This document shows positions 35,211-47,097 of a stretch of 64,000 nt of DNA, in pieces. This DNA comes from Trichobilharzia szidati (lineage: Eukaryota; Platyhelminthes; Trematoda; Strigeidida; Schistosomatidae). Position numbers and translations under genes: made by a program. Under the pieces are notes generated by a model. The model saw only the letters and a program-made list of their open reading frames with translations, made no database searches and was not told the DNA's origin. How positions within the stretch are numbered: position 1 is the first letter of the stretch; every line of letters starts with the position of its first letter. Location of the stretch: assembly GCA_944472155.2 (NCBI GenBank), contig OX235273.1, forward strand, positions 103,872,582 to 103,936,581, read 5' to 3'.

Positions 35211-35352
35211 TTTGAATAAGGCATTTAGAAGACAAATTTCGCGAGATGATATCATTTCGTACTTTCTTTACATGTTAGTTGTAAAGCGATTGTAAAGAAA
35301 CTACGAAATGATATCATCTCGCGAAATTTGTCTTCGAAATGCCTCATTCAAA
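35211..35352. repeat. 62-bp inverted repeat, loop 18 bp
   Basis: 35211-35272 and 35291-35352 are reverse complements with about three mismatches. The central part ('tttcgcgagatgatatcatt') matches exactly. No similarity to family A. It adjoins the endonuclease relic that follows. Confidence 0.85.
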
Positions 35353-35439
35353 TCTATTAAGTTTAGTCATCCTCAAAAATTGAGGAAAACACATCGTTGT
35401 GGTTGGCAGCTTGCATTAAAATCTACACAAATTAATCAT

Positions 35440-36354
35440 ATGACTGTCCCCGAAGTGGTTAGTACTAACTGCAGATCTCTGCCTAACAAAGTGGACTACT
35501 GTAGAGCAATTTTCAATGTTTTGAGACTGAAGTTTTCCTTCGGGATGGACATAGTTCAAAGAAAAAGCATGGCGGAGTGGTAGAGAGTTTTATTAATACA
35601 AAGTAGGCTACACCTAATCATATATGTCTTCATTTTTCCAATGACAATATGGATTACATCACTTTCAGGTGTCGGAAGCAGCATTTAGGTAAATATTCAT
35701 ATATAAATACATACCATAACACCAGACCGCAGTTCATCTGATATATCTATCTTCGCAAACGAATTTACTGAATTTGCTGCTCCTATTTTTGGAAATTCCT
35801 TATCAGTCTGTGGGGACTTTAATTCTTGAGATTACAGATTTCTCATATCACCTTGTCATGATAGGCTTATTAGATTTAATATTCATCTGGACAGAACTCT
35901 AGACTTGGTTTTCATAAACAATGGTGACATTTACGAGTCGCGAAAAAGAGCTTCATTGCTGAGTTCTCAGCATTGTATTATACTTATTTTACCGAAATTG
36001 TATGGTAAGTTACAGAAAAGTCTTTGTGTTCAGTCAACAAAGAAATTCTAGGAACGATCCTATTCACATGCCAGTGTTCTTTCATTGAGATGTATGCTGC
36101 ATGATACTAACTGGGATCTATTCTTTGATGAAATGTCAGATGTTACTGTCGCTAATACAACCTCTTATCTCAAGATCTGTTCGGGCATTAGCTTTTCTGC
36201 TAAAACACTATTTATGAGATTCAATAGGATCTCTTCGCCACAACTAAAAATGCTTAGAAGATAAAAAGACAATTTATATCAATCACATGATAATACTGTC
36301 GTTCGTAGAATAAACTCTCTAATAAGGTCTGAAATACAAAGACTAAATGGGATA
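35440..36354 (+). mobile_element. Non-LTR retrotransposon endonuclease relic
   Basis: Readable pieces on the + strand follow the order of an APE-type endonuclease: STNCRSLPNKVDYC (about 35460), SVCGDFNS equivalent with a stop near 35808-35830, RTLDLVFINNGD (about 35895-35930), SSQHCIILILPKL (normally S-D-H, here Gln for Asp), then a linker to about 36350. It is likely the 5' part of the element type seen at 2261-4049. Many frameshifts. Confidence 0.6.
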
Positions 36355-36605
36355 TATAGTGGAACAAATAAGCAGGAAAAAATGGAAGTGGATTGGCCAT
36401 ACTCTGAGGAAACAATCAAGTGACATCACTAGACAAGCCCTCGAGTGGAACCCTAAAGGGAAGCGACGAGTTGGTTGTCCCAGAGTGACTTGAAGGAGGT
36501 CATGTGAAGAGAAGATGAAAGCATGTGAGCAGACTTGGATTTAGGTGAAAAATTTAGCAGAGAACCGAACGCAATGGAGACGTGCTACTGAAGCCCTATG
36601 TTCCT
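36355..36605 (+). mobile_element. RTE 3' fragment, cut at CR1 junction
   Basis: Matches the last 250 bp of the 11525 and 26656 copies ('gaagtggattggccatactc', 'ggaaccctaaagggaagcg'). It breaks off at 'tatgttcctc' (36605), losing the usual 'taggaattaaagg' tail. The break marks the start of the CR1-like element. Confidence 0.75.
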
Positions 36606-37015
36606 CAGCCGCTTGCGCGCGCGCGCTCCTTGAATACGACGTGCTTTTTCCTCTCTAACCGGAAAATACCTATTTTGTGAATTATCCGCTTGGGAAACCT
36701 GATCTTCCTAGCCGGTGAATTAAATTCAACCATTACTTACATATCGAATCTCTGTGTGATAAGTCCAGCTGTCTCCAACTACTGCCAAAGCTTCAGGTGC
36801 TATTTTTGTAGCAGCATCTTCCTCACTCGTTCAGATAAAAAAGACTTGTTGGTCTACCACATGATTGCTGTGAAGCCGATCATCCAGAAAGTACTAGGTA
36901 AAGTCGAAAACCTTTTCTTTTCCTTGTCTTGTACTTTTTTAGTCTTATTCGTGTTCTTGTGGGTAGATACTGTTGCACTCATTCTTACACAGCATAAGTT
37001 TTAGCGATAGTTAAT

Positions 37016-38656
37016 ATGGCTGTAGAAAGTAACCTTAGAAATGGCACCAAAACACCTTATTCTGTAGTCACAAGGGCTTCAGCCAGAGAAGGCAAAAACC
37101 CAGGGACACCAACCCCAAGTCGCATACCCATCCTAAAGACTCATGTAGGACTCGTCTGTCCTGATACTATGTCTGCATTGCCACAGTCTAGTACTGAAAC
37201 GACACAGGCAATACTAGTGGGACAGGATACTACACCTGCACCAACTGAAAGCCAATGTGTGAAGTACAACAAACCTAAAAGGAAACGCTCAAGACGTCAC
37301 AAGACCTCGAAGGCGTCACCAAGTAAGGGAGACGAATGCCAGGCGTGCAATATCATTGTTTCTAAAGCTGACTCAGCTTTCGAATGCAATTTTTGCAAAC
37401 TGTGGGTGCACTGCCGTTGCGACAAAGAGGTACCGAAGTCATTCTACGAGTTTATGAGAAATAACCCGTGTCCGTGGTTTTGGTACATATGTCCACTCTG
37501 TCGCCCTGGCATAGTCACACAGAGCGTGTCTGCGGATAGCAGAAACAACACGCCGCCCTTGTGTCCCAACACGGCCTTGTGTAGCTCCCCACCTGCAAAC
37601 ATCACATTGCCAAAACTTGGCACAGACAGTAAGAAGGACACTCCAGTCCTACTGACTGAAAATGCCAATTTTCACAAGGTGAAGATTCAAAAGGTTGGAC
37701 CCAAAAAATCAAGGAAAGATAGAATTAGAGAAGCGCCACTTGCATCCACAAGCAAGCTTGGCAACACAATAAAGGCTGGTCAGAACCCGATGAAGCCTAA
37801 AGTTGCTGATGCTGCAAAGGAATACGAGAAGCCAAAGACCAAACCTAAGTCTGAGGTTAATCGGTCTAGTTCGCTCATCCTCTTTAACGTACCTATGAGC
37901 AAGGACAGCTTGCTTGAACAGCGGGCTCTGTTTGATCAGGAACAGTGGTCCAACCTGTGCAATAAAGTAGGTCTGAATATTGGTTCAGTGAAATTGTGTA
38001 GGCTGTACAGGGGTGTCCACACACCTCAAGGTAAGCCACCCCCATTACGGGTTACACTGGGCTCTGCCGAAGAGGCCGAGTAGGTACTATTGATGGCTCA
38101 GGTACTAGCCATCGACAGAAGCTCGAACATAAGGGTGAGACAAGACAGACCATGGGCTGTCAGACAAATGGCGAGGGAGTCACCGGAACTTTTGCCTTCT
38201 ACCTCTATGGTGGTACACGGTGTTCCGGAGCTGGAAACGGGCACTGCTTGTGAAAAACACATGCATGACGTACAGCAATGGAGATGGCTGGCATCTCAGA
38301 TGGCTTTTGACGCTTCTGGAGACATCTCCATTTCCCGACTACCTCGCCCCGCTCATCTCACGATGGTTAGCTCCCCAAAGCTGCTTAGTGTCACATTCAA
38401 CTCCCCAGAGCAGTTGACCATAACACTTCAACGGTGGTATGAGATCAAGGGGAAATTGGGAGGACACATCCGATGCTGCGGAAGCAGACCTCCAACCCTA
38501 AGGAGGCAGCAAACGGAGGCCTTAATACGTCCTCACGCTTCAGTGACACTAGAGCAATGCAGTTCTGAGAATAACAGTCTGTGCCACCCAAGTGTCCTGC
38601 CTAAATCCAAGGGAAAAAACCACAACGGGCCGGTTCCATTGGAACTAGCTAACTAG
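37016..38656 (+). pseudogene. ORF1 of the CR1-like element, PHD-type zinc finger, one stop
   Basis: One frame from ATG 37016 to TAA-type end at 38656, interrupted by a single TAG at 38081-38083, since the frames on both sides are the same. Basic N-terminal region (KRKRSRRHK near residue 90), then a PHD-like finger at about residues 107-162 with Cys pairs, a central WVHC and a closing CPLC. Established knowledge: ORF1 proteins of CR1-group elements may carry PHD fingers and bind nucleic acid. The stop may be real or a sequencing error. Confidence 0.75.
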
Positions 38657-38742
38657 TCCCAACATTAAGTCCCCCACCAGCAGACAGCTTCACGTCAACT
38701 ACCCCACAACACGCTGAGGTTGTAAGACTCACTGTCGGCTGA

Positions 38743-41554
38743 TCATATAGCAATGTGAAGGGGCTGAGAGGAAAAATAGGTGAACTCCGAAATCTCCAAG
38801 CACACCTACAACTGAAAATGATCATTCTCACCGAAACATGGCTAACCCCCACTATCGCCGACCATGAAATCAGTATAGGTGATATGGTTTTGGTCAGGAG
38901 AGACAGGGATAATAAGGAAGGAGGGGGAGTTGCTGTATACTGTGACAGGCAACTTAAATGTGTGCGAGCAACGGATCCACCACTTATTGAACTCCCAGAC
39001 TCCATATGGTGTCATTTCACCGTAGGCCACACCAAGCATTTACTTGGTGGCATCTACCGATCTCCCACCTGTGGGGCAGAGCACAATCAGCTATTGCTCA
39101 GCACTATCACAGGGATACGAGACTTGGGCTATGACCAAATCACCATAGCTGGAGATTTCAATGCCCAATCACTGAACCTTCGCTCGGGGTATGCTAAGGG
39201 AAAATTCGGCCGAAATCTACTGCAAGCTATTCGGAACACGGGACTGACTGAGAACGTTGGAGACGACACTAGGTGGGGCCCTAGTGGAAAGTCATCAAAA
39301 TTAGACTACATTCTAACTAGTGACCAACTTCTTGTCGAAAAGGTCCAGATCATGACTCCTCTAGGCAGTAGTGACCATGCAGTCATAGGTTTCGACCTCG
39401 TTCTCAGTGAGCATTTGCAGTGGGACGCTACGCAACCATGTCTGTGTTACAGCAAGGCTGACTATGCTGAAATGCGGAGGCTCTTGTCCGACGCAGACTG
39501 GCCCTTAGCATGGGATGAGGTGTCTGTGGATGAATATTGGGAAGTGGTAGAAGAGATTATTCATACAGTAATCTCGAATACCGTCCCTTTAGTCACAACA
39601 CAGCCCAAAAGAAAGTCATCGCGGTTAAAGAGAGGCACGCAGCGTATTCTGCAAGCAAAGCGGAAGGCTTGGTTTACGTGGCGCGTATCTAAAAGCCAGA
39701 TCGACCATGATGCATACCTGGAACTCAGGAACCGGTGCAATGCAAGAGTCAGGAGGGACAGGAGGTCATTCCAGGCTAACCTTGCTAAAAAACTCCTAGC
39801 AAACCCCAAAAACTTGTACCGATTCATGTCAGAAAGGAAACCAACCAACCAGGGGGCGTGCGCCTTAGTAGGCCAAAACGGTCAATATCTGACTAGTCTG
39901 GAGATGGTTGAAACATTTAGTTTAGCCTTCGCCAAACAGCTAAACAGCAATGTGGGTATTACCGTTACGGACCAAAATGGTGGCATCACTATCTCACAGG
40001 AGGAAGACCAAACAGCCACCCCCCCAAATAAGCCCTGCAATAGTACTGAGAAAGCTGCAGCGACTCATACCTGGGAAGTCCCCAGGTTGTGATGACATCA
40101 GGCCATCTGTTCTGAAACAGTGCGCCGAAGCTCTCTGTAGGCCTTTATGCAACTTGTTCCAACACTCCATGGAATCGGGTAAACTGCCAAAGGAATGGAA
40201 AAGAAGCATCTTTTCTCCGATCTTCAAGGGTGGGGATAGGCAAAATCCCACCAGTTATAGACCAGTAGCTCTACTCCCAGTGGTATCAAAAGTACTGGAA
40301 AGTATTATTGATGATCACATCAGGGAATATCTGGATAGGTCTAAAATACTCCATGAAGCCCAACACGGTTTCAGGAAAGGAAGATCCTGCGTCACTAACT
40401 TATTATCAGCTTGGGACGACTGGACATCATGCTGGGATGTGAATGTTCCAGTCCATGTGATCTTTCTAGACTTTGAGAAGGCATTTGACACTGTTCACCA
40501 TGACCTTCTCCTATACAAAATAAGCCAGGTAGATCTAGGTAAACCACTTCTGTCATGGTTGAAGGACTACCTAACTGAAAGGCAATTTTGCACCAAGGTC
40601 AATCGAGTCCGATCATCATGGCACAGCTCGTCATCAGGAGTGTCGCGGGGTTCTATCCTGGGACCGCTGATGTCCTTGATTTTTATCAATGACTTACCAT
40701 GCCGTCTAAGCTGCCCGACTCTTCTATACGCTGACGACGTGAAGATATGGAGGGCGATAAAGTGTCTGGAGGACTCAGATAGACTGCAGGCAGATCTAAG
40801 GCTTCTGGAAGACTGGGCGGTGGCCAGTGGCATGACTTTCAACCTGAAAAAGTGCAAAGTAGTGAAGTTACGCACCTGTAGACTGCAGAATGCAAGTTAC
40901 ACCCTGTGCAATGAAAGCTTGTCCTGCTGAACGTCGGAACGTGACTTAGGTCTAGTTCTAACGGAGAAAATGGACACAAGCGTAAATTACACGGGGGATG
41001 TAGCGAGGGCATATGCGGTCATACACTTTACACATAGACATTTAGGTGCACTCACTCCTGAGCTCTTTCTAAGGTTGTATAAAACATACGTCAGAGCGCA
41101 TCTTGAAGTGCATAATATCATTGCACCCCCACTGCTTGAAGGAGACGACAACCTCTTGGAAAGAGTCCAACGACGGGCAACAAAAGGAGTGGTTGGTCTC
41201 CGAAATAAACCATATGATGAAAGGCTGAAGAAATTAGGCCTATTCACACTTAGTTACCGTCGTCTTAGGGGGGATTTAATTACTGCCTACAAAATAACAA
41301 ATGATCAGAATCACCCAAACAAAGGTGATCTGCCATTGAGTAGGTATAGACTCCCTCGTGGAAATCCTAGAAGGATAGCTCATCAGAGGGCAAGGACCCG
41401 GGTGCGCTCCCACTTCTTTTCCCTGCGGGTTTGCCGTCCCTGGAATTCCTTACCGGCAGATGTAGCTATGGCACCATCTGTGGACGCCTTTAAGCGAAGG
41501 CTGGACAACCATGCAGCGACACAAGGACTTCATCCAAATGGCCTATCCCCTTAA
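38743..41554 (+). pseudogene. ORF2 of the CR1-like element: endonuclease, RT, C-terminal domain
   Basis: Frame 1 runs from about 38743 to 40020. It holds the endonuclease with ILTETWL, AGDFNAQ (39148-39168) and GSSDHAVIGFD. A run of seven C at 40019-40025 shifts the reading to frame 2, which holds the RT: SYRPVALLPVVSKVLE, FLDFEKAFDTV, a SRGSILGPL segment and YADD (40727-40738). A TGA at 40928-40930 is followed in the same frame by the C-terminal domain (RVQRRATKGVVGL) to 41554. All RT and endonuclease key residues visible to me are kept. A UGA stop occurs just before the first ATG-containing region (38740-38742), so the true start is unclear. Confidence 0.85.
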
Positions 41555-42055
41555 AATCGCATACACCATTCAAAGGTAGACAATTAAACTGGCCGTTTTA
41601 CTTCTTCACATTCTCTTCAGTCTTACTCTCCTGACAGCTTTAACTGCACCTATTATTATTATCATTATTACTGGTATATATATATACCGGTTACGTTTTC
41701 TTATTCTTTTTATGCCTGTTAGTCTGAATACCTTTACTAATTATATCTATTATTATCTCTTTTCTATTGACGACGATACCGAAGGACCAACTGGTGAAAG
41801 GATCAACTCCATTCACAGTAGTAACAGTCTTAACACACTTCATACTACAAACCACATATAATTAATCCCTGCACTACTCCTTTTGGAGTCAACCAAAGCT
41901 ACGGCAGTCGAGTGGCGGGACGAGCTACGCAGACGTTTACCGAAGATCAGGAACCTCTACCTCACAATCAAGAGGCGAGCACAAAGAAATCAAATTGGTT
42001 TATACTAGCTCGTAAAAACGATATTGGATATTGAAGGAAAACAATAATAATAAAT
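41555..42055 (+). other. 3' untranslated region of the CR1-like element
   Basis: Follows the ORF2 stop. It contains short ATT and TA microsatellites at about 41652-41690, then 'gacgagctacgcagacg', and ends in 'gaaggaaaacaataataata'. The exact 3' end is inferred from the tail and from the change to an RT relic at 42058. Confidence 0.5.
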
Positions 42056-42057
42056 AG

Positions 42058-42290
42058 TAATGGAGGAACTTCTCAACCTTATTCTTAAACCTTCTTAGAA
42101 ATTTTGTAATGACCCAAAGTAGTTTGCTTATAAAAGCAGTAGAAGCACTTCAGATACTGCCATCACACTCCACCAAACTATCGCTCCGTGTCTAGACAAA
42201 GGTACAGAGTTGGTCTGATCCTCCTTTAAAGACCACATGGCTGCTTTTGATTCTATTCCTAGGGCCCAGTAGCATCTCTTAAAGCCTGAA
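42058..42290 (+). mobile_element. RT relic related to the 2261-4049 element
   Basis: The + strand encodes, with stops, a segment that aligns to residues 36-105 of the RT at 2745-4049: NDPK-FAYKSSRSTSD, then APCLDKG and AFDSIPR. Since the endonuclease relic at 35440-36354 lies just left of the CR1-like element, both may be halves of one old element. Confidence 0.65.
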
Positions 42291-42299
42291 ACACACCAT

Positions 42300-44140
42300 G
42301 TGCTGACGTGACTGCGGTTGTTCTGGCAGCCCGAATAGATTTTTCTTTGTCTTCAGAAATGGACGTTTTTCAAAAATGGCATTTTGAACTGACCCGAGAA
42401 TTGCGTCGTACTACATTTATAGTAAAAGTAATCTGTTTAAGACATTCTGGGCTAACCAAGTCTCAACAATTCACATCCTTACAGAGATTTCTCAATGAAG
42501 ACATGTGGCCTCGATAGAGAATGTTGCAGATTTTGTTTCTGGTGAAGCGCCACCTGACGAAGGTTATCTTAAAGTGTGGCGCGATGGCTCCTCATTCACA
42601 AGTGGTCCTAAAGCCGAATGGCCAGTGCCAGACAAAATCATGGATTTGGATTACAGTCAAATAAAGACTATGGCATCGGTGTCACATGTAATGATTCAGG
42701 CTTTGGTTTGATTATTTGTTACTTCACAGATTAGACAAGGTTAACGGGAACAGTGACTTTTATGGATTGATTCAAATCCTATTTGCTCATAATGAGTTTT
42801 ATCAGAATTGATACATTACTGGATTTAGGCTCAGTTAGGGAAGGTGAATTACAGAGTACTAGTTTGGACATCATAAGGATGGTTCAGGCGACAAGATTTA
42901 AGAAGGAACTTAAGTTGCCAGTGACATGTGAGAGTTCGGGAGTAGGAACATTCAACTCACATCTGCGCTTAACTTCATCTTATCCTATTAAATGGTTTGA
43001 TTTGTGTAGGCACTGTATTACGAAATTCGTCTTGGCCCGATGAATGGAAACAACCATCAATATTGGCATCGAAACATCATGCCAAGAAACATTATGTTTC
43101 TAAGGCATTACCACGATGCAGAAAGTCATGTAGGTGCTACACAAACGCTTAGGACTGCTAAAGAAAGGTTTGGGTTATTGGTAGTTGTAGCAGTGAGGGG
43201 GGTTGTCGGAAGTTTTATGTACTGCGAGAGGAGAAATCCTAGTCCAGAGCGCCAGCCGACGGCGCTCATGATGACAGACAGAAATGAGGTGGACGACTAT
43301 CTTTTCTTTTCAGCAGATGTAGAATATTCTGGGCCAGTGACAGTGGTACTAGGAAGAATGTCTGAAAAGCAGGGTTTTTGTATTTTCACGTGTCCGGACT
43401 CACGGAGTGTACATCCATAAGTAATGTACAGCCTACCAACGAACTACTTTATAGTGGCTCAGGTGAGGTTTGCCGGTAGGAGAGGACATCCAAAAGAAAT
43501 ATCCAGTAACAATGGAATCACTTTGGCTGGTACGGAAAGGGAATTAGATAGATAGTGAGTGGAGGTATACGCTGACATTTCAGCCCACCACCTGCAAGCC
43601 ATTGGGTTGGTGTTTATGAACGTATGGTTCGTATCACACGGTGGATTTCAGGTGGACTCAATAACGAACAACCATTGACGGACGATAGCCTCATGCCTTT
43701 GGTAATAAAAGCTGAGGGCATTATGCATGTCGGCCATCCGCTCAACTCAAACGCTGAAAACACTGAAGTGCTAACACCTGTTAAGCTAATGTTGCTAAGG
43801 GACAACTCAGTAGGTATTATTGTAAGCCACCTTGATGATAAGTTCATCAAAATGTGGAGACAAGCTTACTAGTTGGCGGATGTATTTTGTAAGCGCTGGT
43901 TCTAGGAATGTGTTTTTTAAGACAACGACGAAATGTATGAACATAAGTAGGAATATACAGGAAGGAGACGTGCTAAACATCAAATGTGGTTCGGTTGGAC
44001 AAGCAAAAGTGAAGGCGGCTAGGGGAGTGCTGCTAAGGAACGACTGGAAAGTCGATCTTTTGGGAGCACAGATGACAGGCCTCATTAGAGTGGTTTCTAC
44101 ACCCAGTGGTTTGATTCCCAGGTGTCAAAAACATTAGCTA
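42300..44140 (+). mobile_element. BEL/Pao LTR-retrotransposon pol relic
   Basis: Several + frames in the order of a BEL/Pao pol 3' half: RNase H-like start (LTAVVLAARID, 42308), the ENVADFVSGEAP segment (normally N-x-ADFVSRG, 42520), the integrase zinc-binding part with RHYHDAESHVGA (43100), the catalytic core around YSGPVTVVLGRMSEK (43325), a SNNGITLAGTERELD segment (normally SDNGTNF, so the second catalytic Asp is Asn), and the LTPVKLMLLRDNS and MWRQAY region (43780-43860). The Sinbad element of S. mansoni is of this class. Frames are broken and no LTR was found. Confidence 0.75.
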
Positions 44141-47097
44141 GACTAGGTGGTTGCCCGACGTGTAGTTGTAAGTCTTCACAACCAATCAAGCAGCAAGTAT
44201 GAGTTTATTATTTGCCTGTGTTACTTAAGAATTTGCTTTCAAAACCGAATAAATTACTGAAAATATTGTTCTGCTTGATTGCTGGGCGAAGAAACTGTCA
44301 GTGATGCCGAACACTGAGTGGAAATTCAGTGAACTTGCTTATTCGAGCCAGTTTTCTGTTCGTTGCAAGGAACAGTCTTTCTCGGGACTTAGACGTTTGC
44401 TCATTGATGGAAGACTGATGCGACATAGCCAGGAGTATTAATGTATTTTATACTAACATTATTTGTAGGCTCTTTTGGAGTATTGGCAGTAACCAACTGT
44501 GAATCGCATGTTGACACTGCTGTGTAATTAGTTTGCTATACTGGCTTACACTCAGTTGACCAATAAATCTTCGACTTACCATCCATCTTTTAATACAGCT
44601 TGTCTTGAAATCTGAGTTTTGGAGAGTTATGTTGTAGCTACAGAAATTATTCCTCACACTGTTGTTAACAGAAACTAACGTTGTTTTGACTAGCAGCGTC
44701 ACATCTGATATTCTGCCTTTATATACAAAGTTGTACTTAATATATCATTTTCATTCTTGTTTAAATCAGCCTACTTGTTGTTGTTTTTGGCCCACTGTAT
44801 AATTGTTGTTTGAGTGGACATGTTTATCAACTGTGAGTTATTTAGTTTTCCGCCACGGCATTTTTGATGTTCATACTCTAGATAACCTCAAAATAGAAGG
44901 TTTGTATTATAATTGCTTGATGCAACTTGTTAAATTGAACAATAAATCTTGCGGTATATCTGACAGTCTATTTTTTAATGAAAATCTGTTCGGGTCACAC
45001 TTTTTATTCCTACAAAGAACATGGGTGCAGGAGAGTTTTGGCTTGCATGATTTGTTGGCAAACACCAATCATTCGGACCTTTATTGCTGTGCTCCGATGG
45101 TTGTCAGTCGCCTATCTGACGGTCTAACAGTGATGAAATACAACATGTGGTTAGGTCTGTTCTTAGCGATACTGAACTTGTCCAGAAGGACTCGCCAGAC
45201 TTTCGAGGTTGAACGCTGTCCATTTCCTGGGGTGTGTTGCATATCGTGGCTCTTATGCACGACAAATCATTTCTGGGACAACTCAGTTCCAGGTGCTTAT
45301 TGACAATCAGCTGGAAAGTTGGATAAACTAAAGGTTTCTTTTCGGCGAACGACGACCACTGATCCTTGCAGGTGGTTCCCTTAACAGGTGGTTTGGTGGT
45401 ACTGTCTAGCGGTCAACAGTGGAAATCATATACGAGTAGTCTGTGATAACTTAGTAAGTCCCTGACTATGGCAGTCATCATGAAGTCGTTTAGTAAGCAA
45501 ATCCACACTTTCTCCGGAATGTCACAGAGGATTTCCCACTCGCAGCCTGAAAGTTAGCAATGCAAATCTTCCGGTAGCCTCTCGCTGTTGAACGGAGAGC
45601 ACCAGTCTCTTCACCTGTATCAATGCGTTAGTGGGTCCTGGTAAAGATGACTGTGGTACACAGCAGACCACCACTATCGCAGGCACTGGTCCTCTTTGCC
45701 AGGCGCTAGAAAGGTTGTTTGGTCCTGATATTGCTGCCATAACTACGTGGTCACATGGGACATTTTCAAACGTGGCTATAGATACTGTGTTACTAGCAGC
45801 AGCTTGGGCCCTTGCATTAATGTGGTTTGAACGGTCACACGATGAGTTTTCCTGTCAACGGCGAGAAATTGTGAGGGGTTCGTTCAGCTGAGATGCTGTC
45901 TAATAGTCTGTAATGACATACTCAATGACCGAAAGATATATGTAAAACTGAATCATTCCCTATCTTCACACTAAGAAAAGTGCACCTATTTGTGAGCTTT
46001 CAGACAGATCACTTATCCTTTGGATTGCCACTTCAAGCGTTTCGTGAGGATTATTTACCTCTGCAACTAATATGCAAGAGGTGACTCACGCTTTCGACTT
46101 CCAAAGTACATGACACGAATATCAGAGTCGGGAACTGAGACCAGTTATTATGTACTCATGAAAATCAGCCTCAGCGTATATAAACCATGATTTTTCATTT
46201 TCAGATCAAACTGGTTTATTGTTCTATCTATTTCAGTTAGACTCTGGTAAGGTGTGGTTAAAGTGTTTTAAAAAAGAGTATATGAAATAAACTAGCACAG
46301 AATGAAACAAACTCACTTAAATTGGATGAAAGTTGGTCGAAGTCTAGCCTGTTCGGGGGATAAGGGTGTCAGCGAGAACCTCAGATACGGTTATCTCATG
46401 GTGCGCTTTTGTATCTTCCACATCTGAGGTACTTTGTCGATATGATCAGAAAACAATTAAAAAGCAAAAACAGAGTAAACAACCGAATGTAAACCGACGG
46501 TACGTAAATACAGAGGATGCTCAGCCACTCAGCTTAACCAGCTGACACTACCAGTAAAGTTAGCACTCAACGTTGAAGGATGGGAAGAGTAAGCCGATAA
46601 TTTGGGTATCTGTTTACTACCAAACTTGCGCCAGCTTCACACTGCGACATGCAAGATGCCGGTGGTACGTTATGTAAGTTCAAACACCATGAGCAGTATA
46701 GCAGTGATAGGGAATTGATCTTTGGATCCCTCTCTGTTAGTGATTCAGAGTTTCCCAACTCCGTAACATCTCAGCAGGTGCATTGCCTTCTGATACTCAA
46801 CCTCAGAACATTGGGAAGGATAATTTTCGATTTTCCACTCAAATAATTGTGAATTTTGTGTTGTTTTCTATGGTGCACCAAAATTCTTCGTCCCCACCTG
46901 TAAGTATAGTCTCTGGGACGACACCTTGAGGTTGCTAGTGTCTAGTAGTGGAATCTGGGAGCATGTTCCTTCCTGTTTGAACACCATCGACTAGATGTAT
47001 CTGAAAGTCTAGCAGGTGATAGTTTTCCAAATGTGACTTGTGTCTGTGTTCCTGGATTCTACTGGCAGTCACCATTAAACAAATAATGGGTTCGGAC
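44141..47097. other. 3 kb unrecognised region
   Basis: Base composition is more even than in the neighbouring AT-rich regions. An open + frame of 166 codons (44803-45303) and shorter ones (45631-45891, 46649-46846) do not resemble proteins I know. It may be the remainder of the BEL/Pao element, another mobile element or host sequence. No LTR pair, splice pattern or repeat landmark was found. Confidence 0.4.

Larger units (their letters stand above)
36606..42055 (+). mobile_element. CR1-like non-LTR retrotransposon, nearly complete
   Basis: About 5.4 kb on the + strand: 5' region with a CG run at about 36617-36626, ORF1 (37016-38656), ORF2 with endonuclease and RT (about 38743-41554), 3' region, and an AATAATAAT tail near 42032-42050. 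Damage is slight for this window: one TAG in ORF1, one TGA and a 1-base slip in ORF2, and an unclear ORF2 start. It lies between an RTE fragment and other relics. Which subfamily it is (for example one of the named schistosome CR1 families) cannot be decided without a library search. Confidence 0.85.

Noticed and set aside
44803..45303. Gene call for the 166-codon frame
   Set aside because: No domain, splice context or similarity that I can name. It is described only as part of the unrecognised region.
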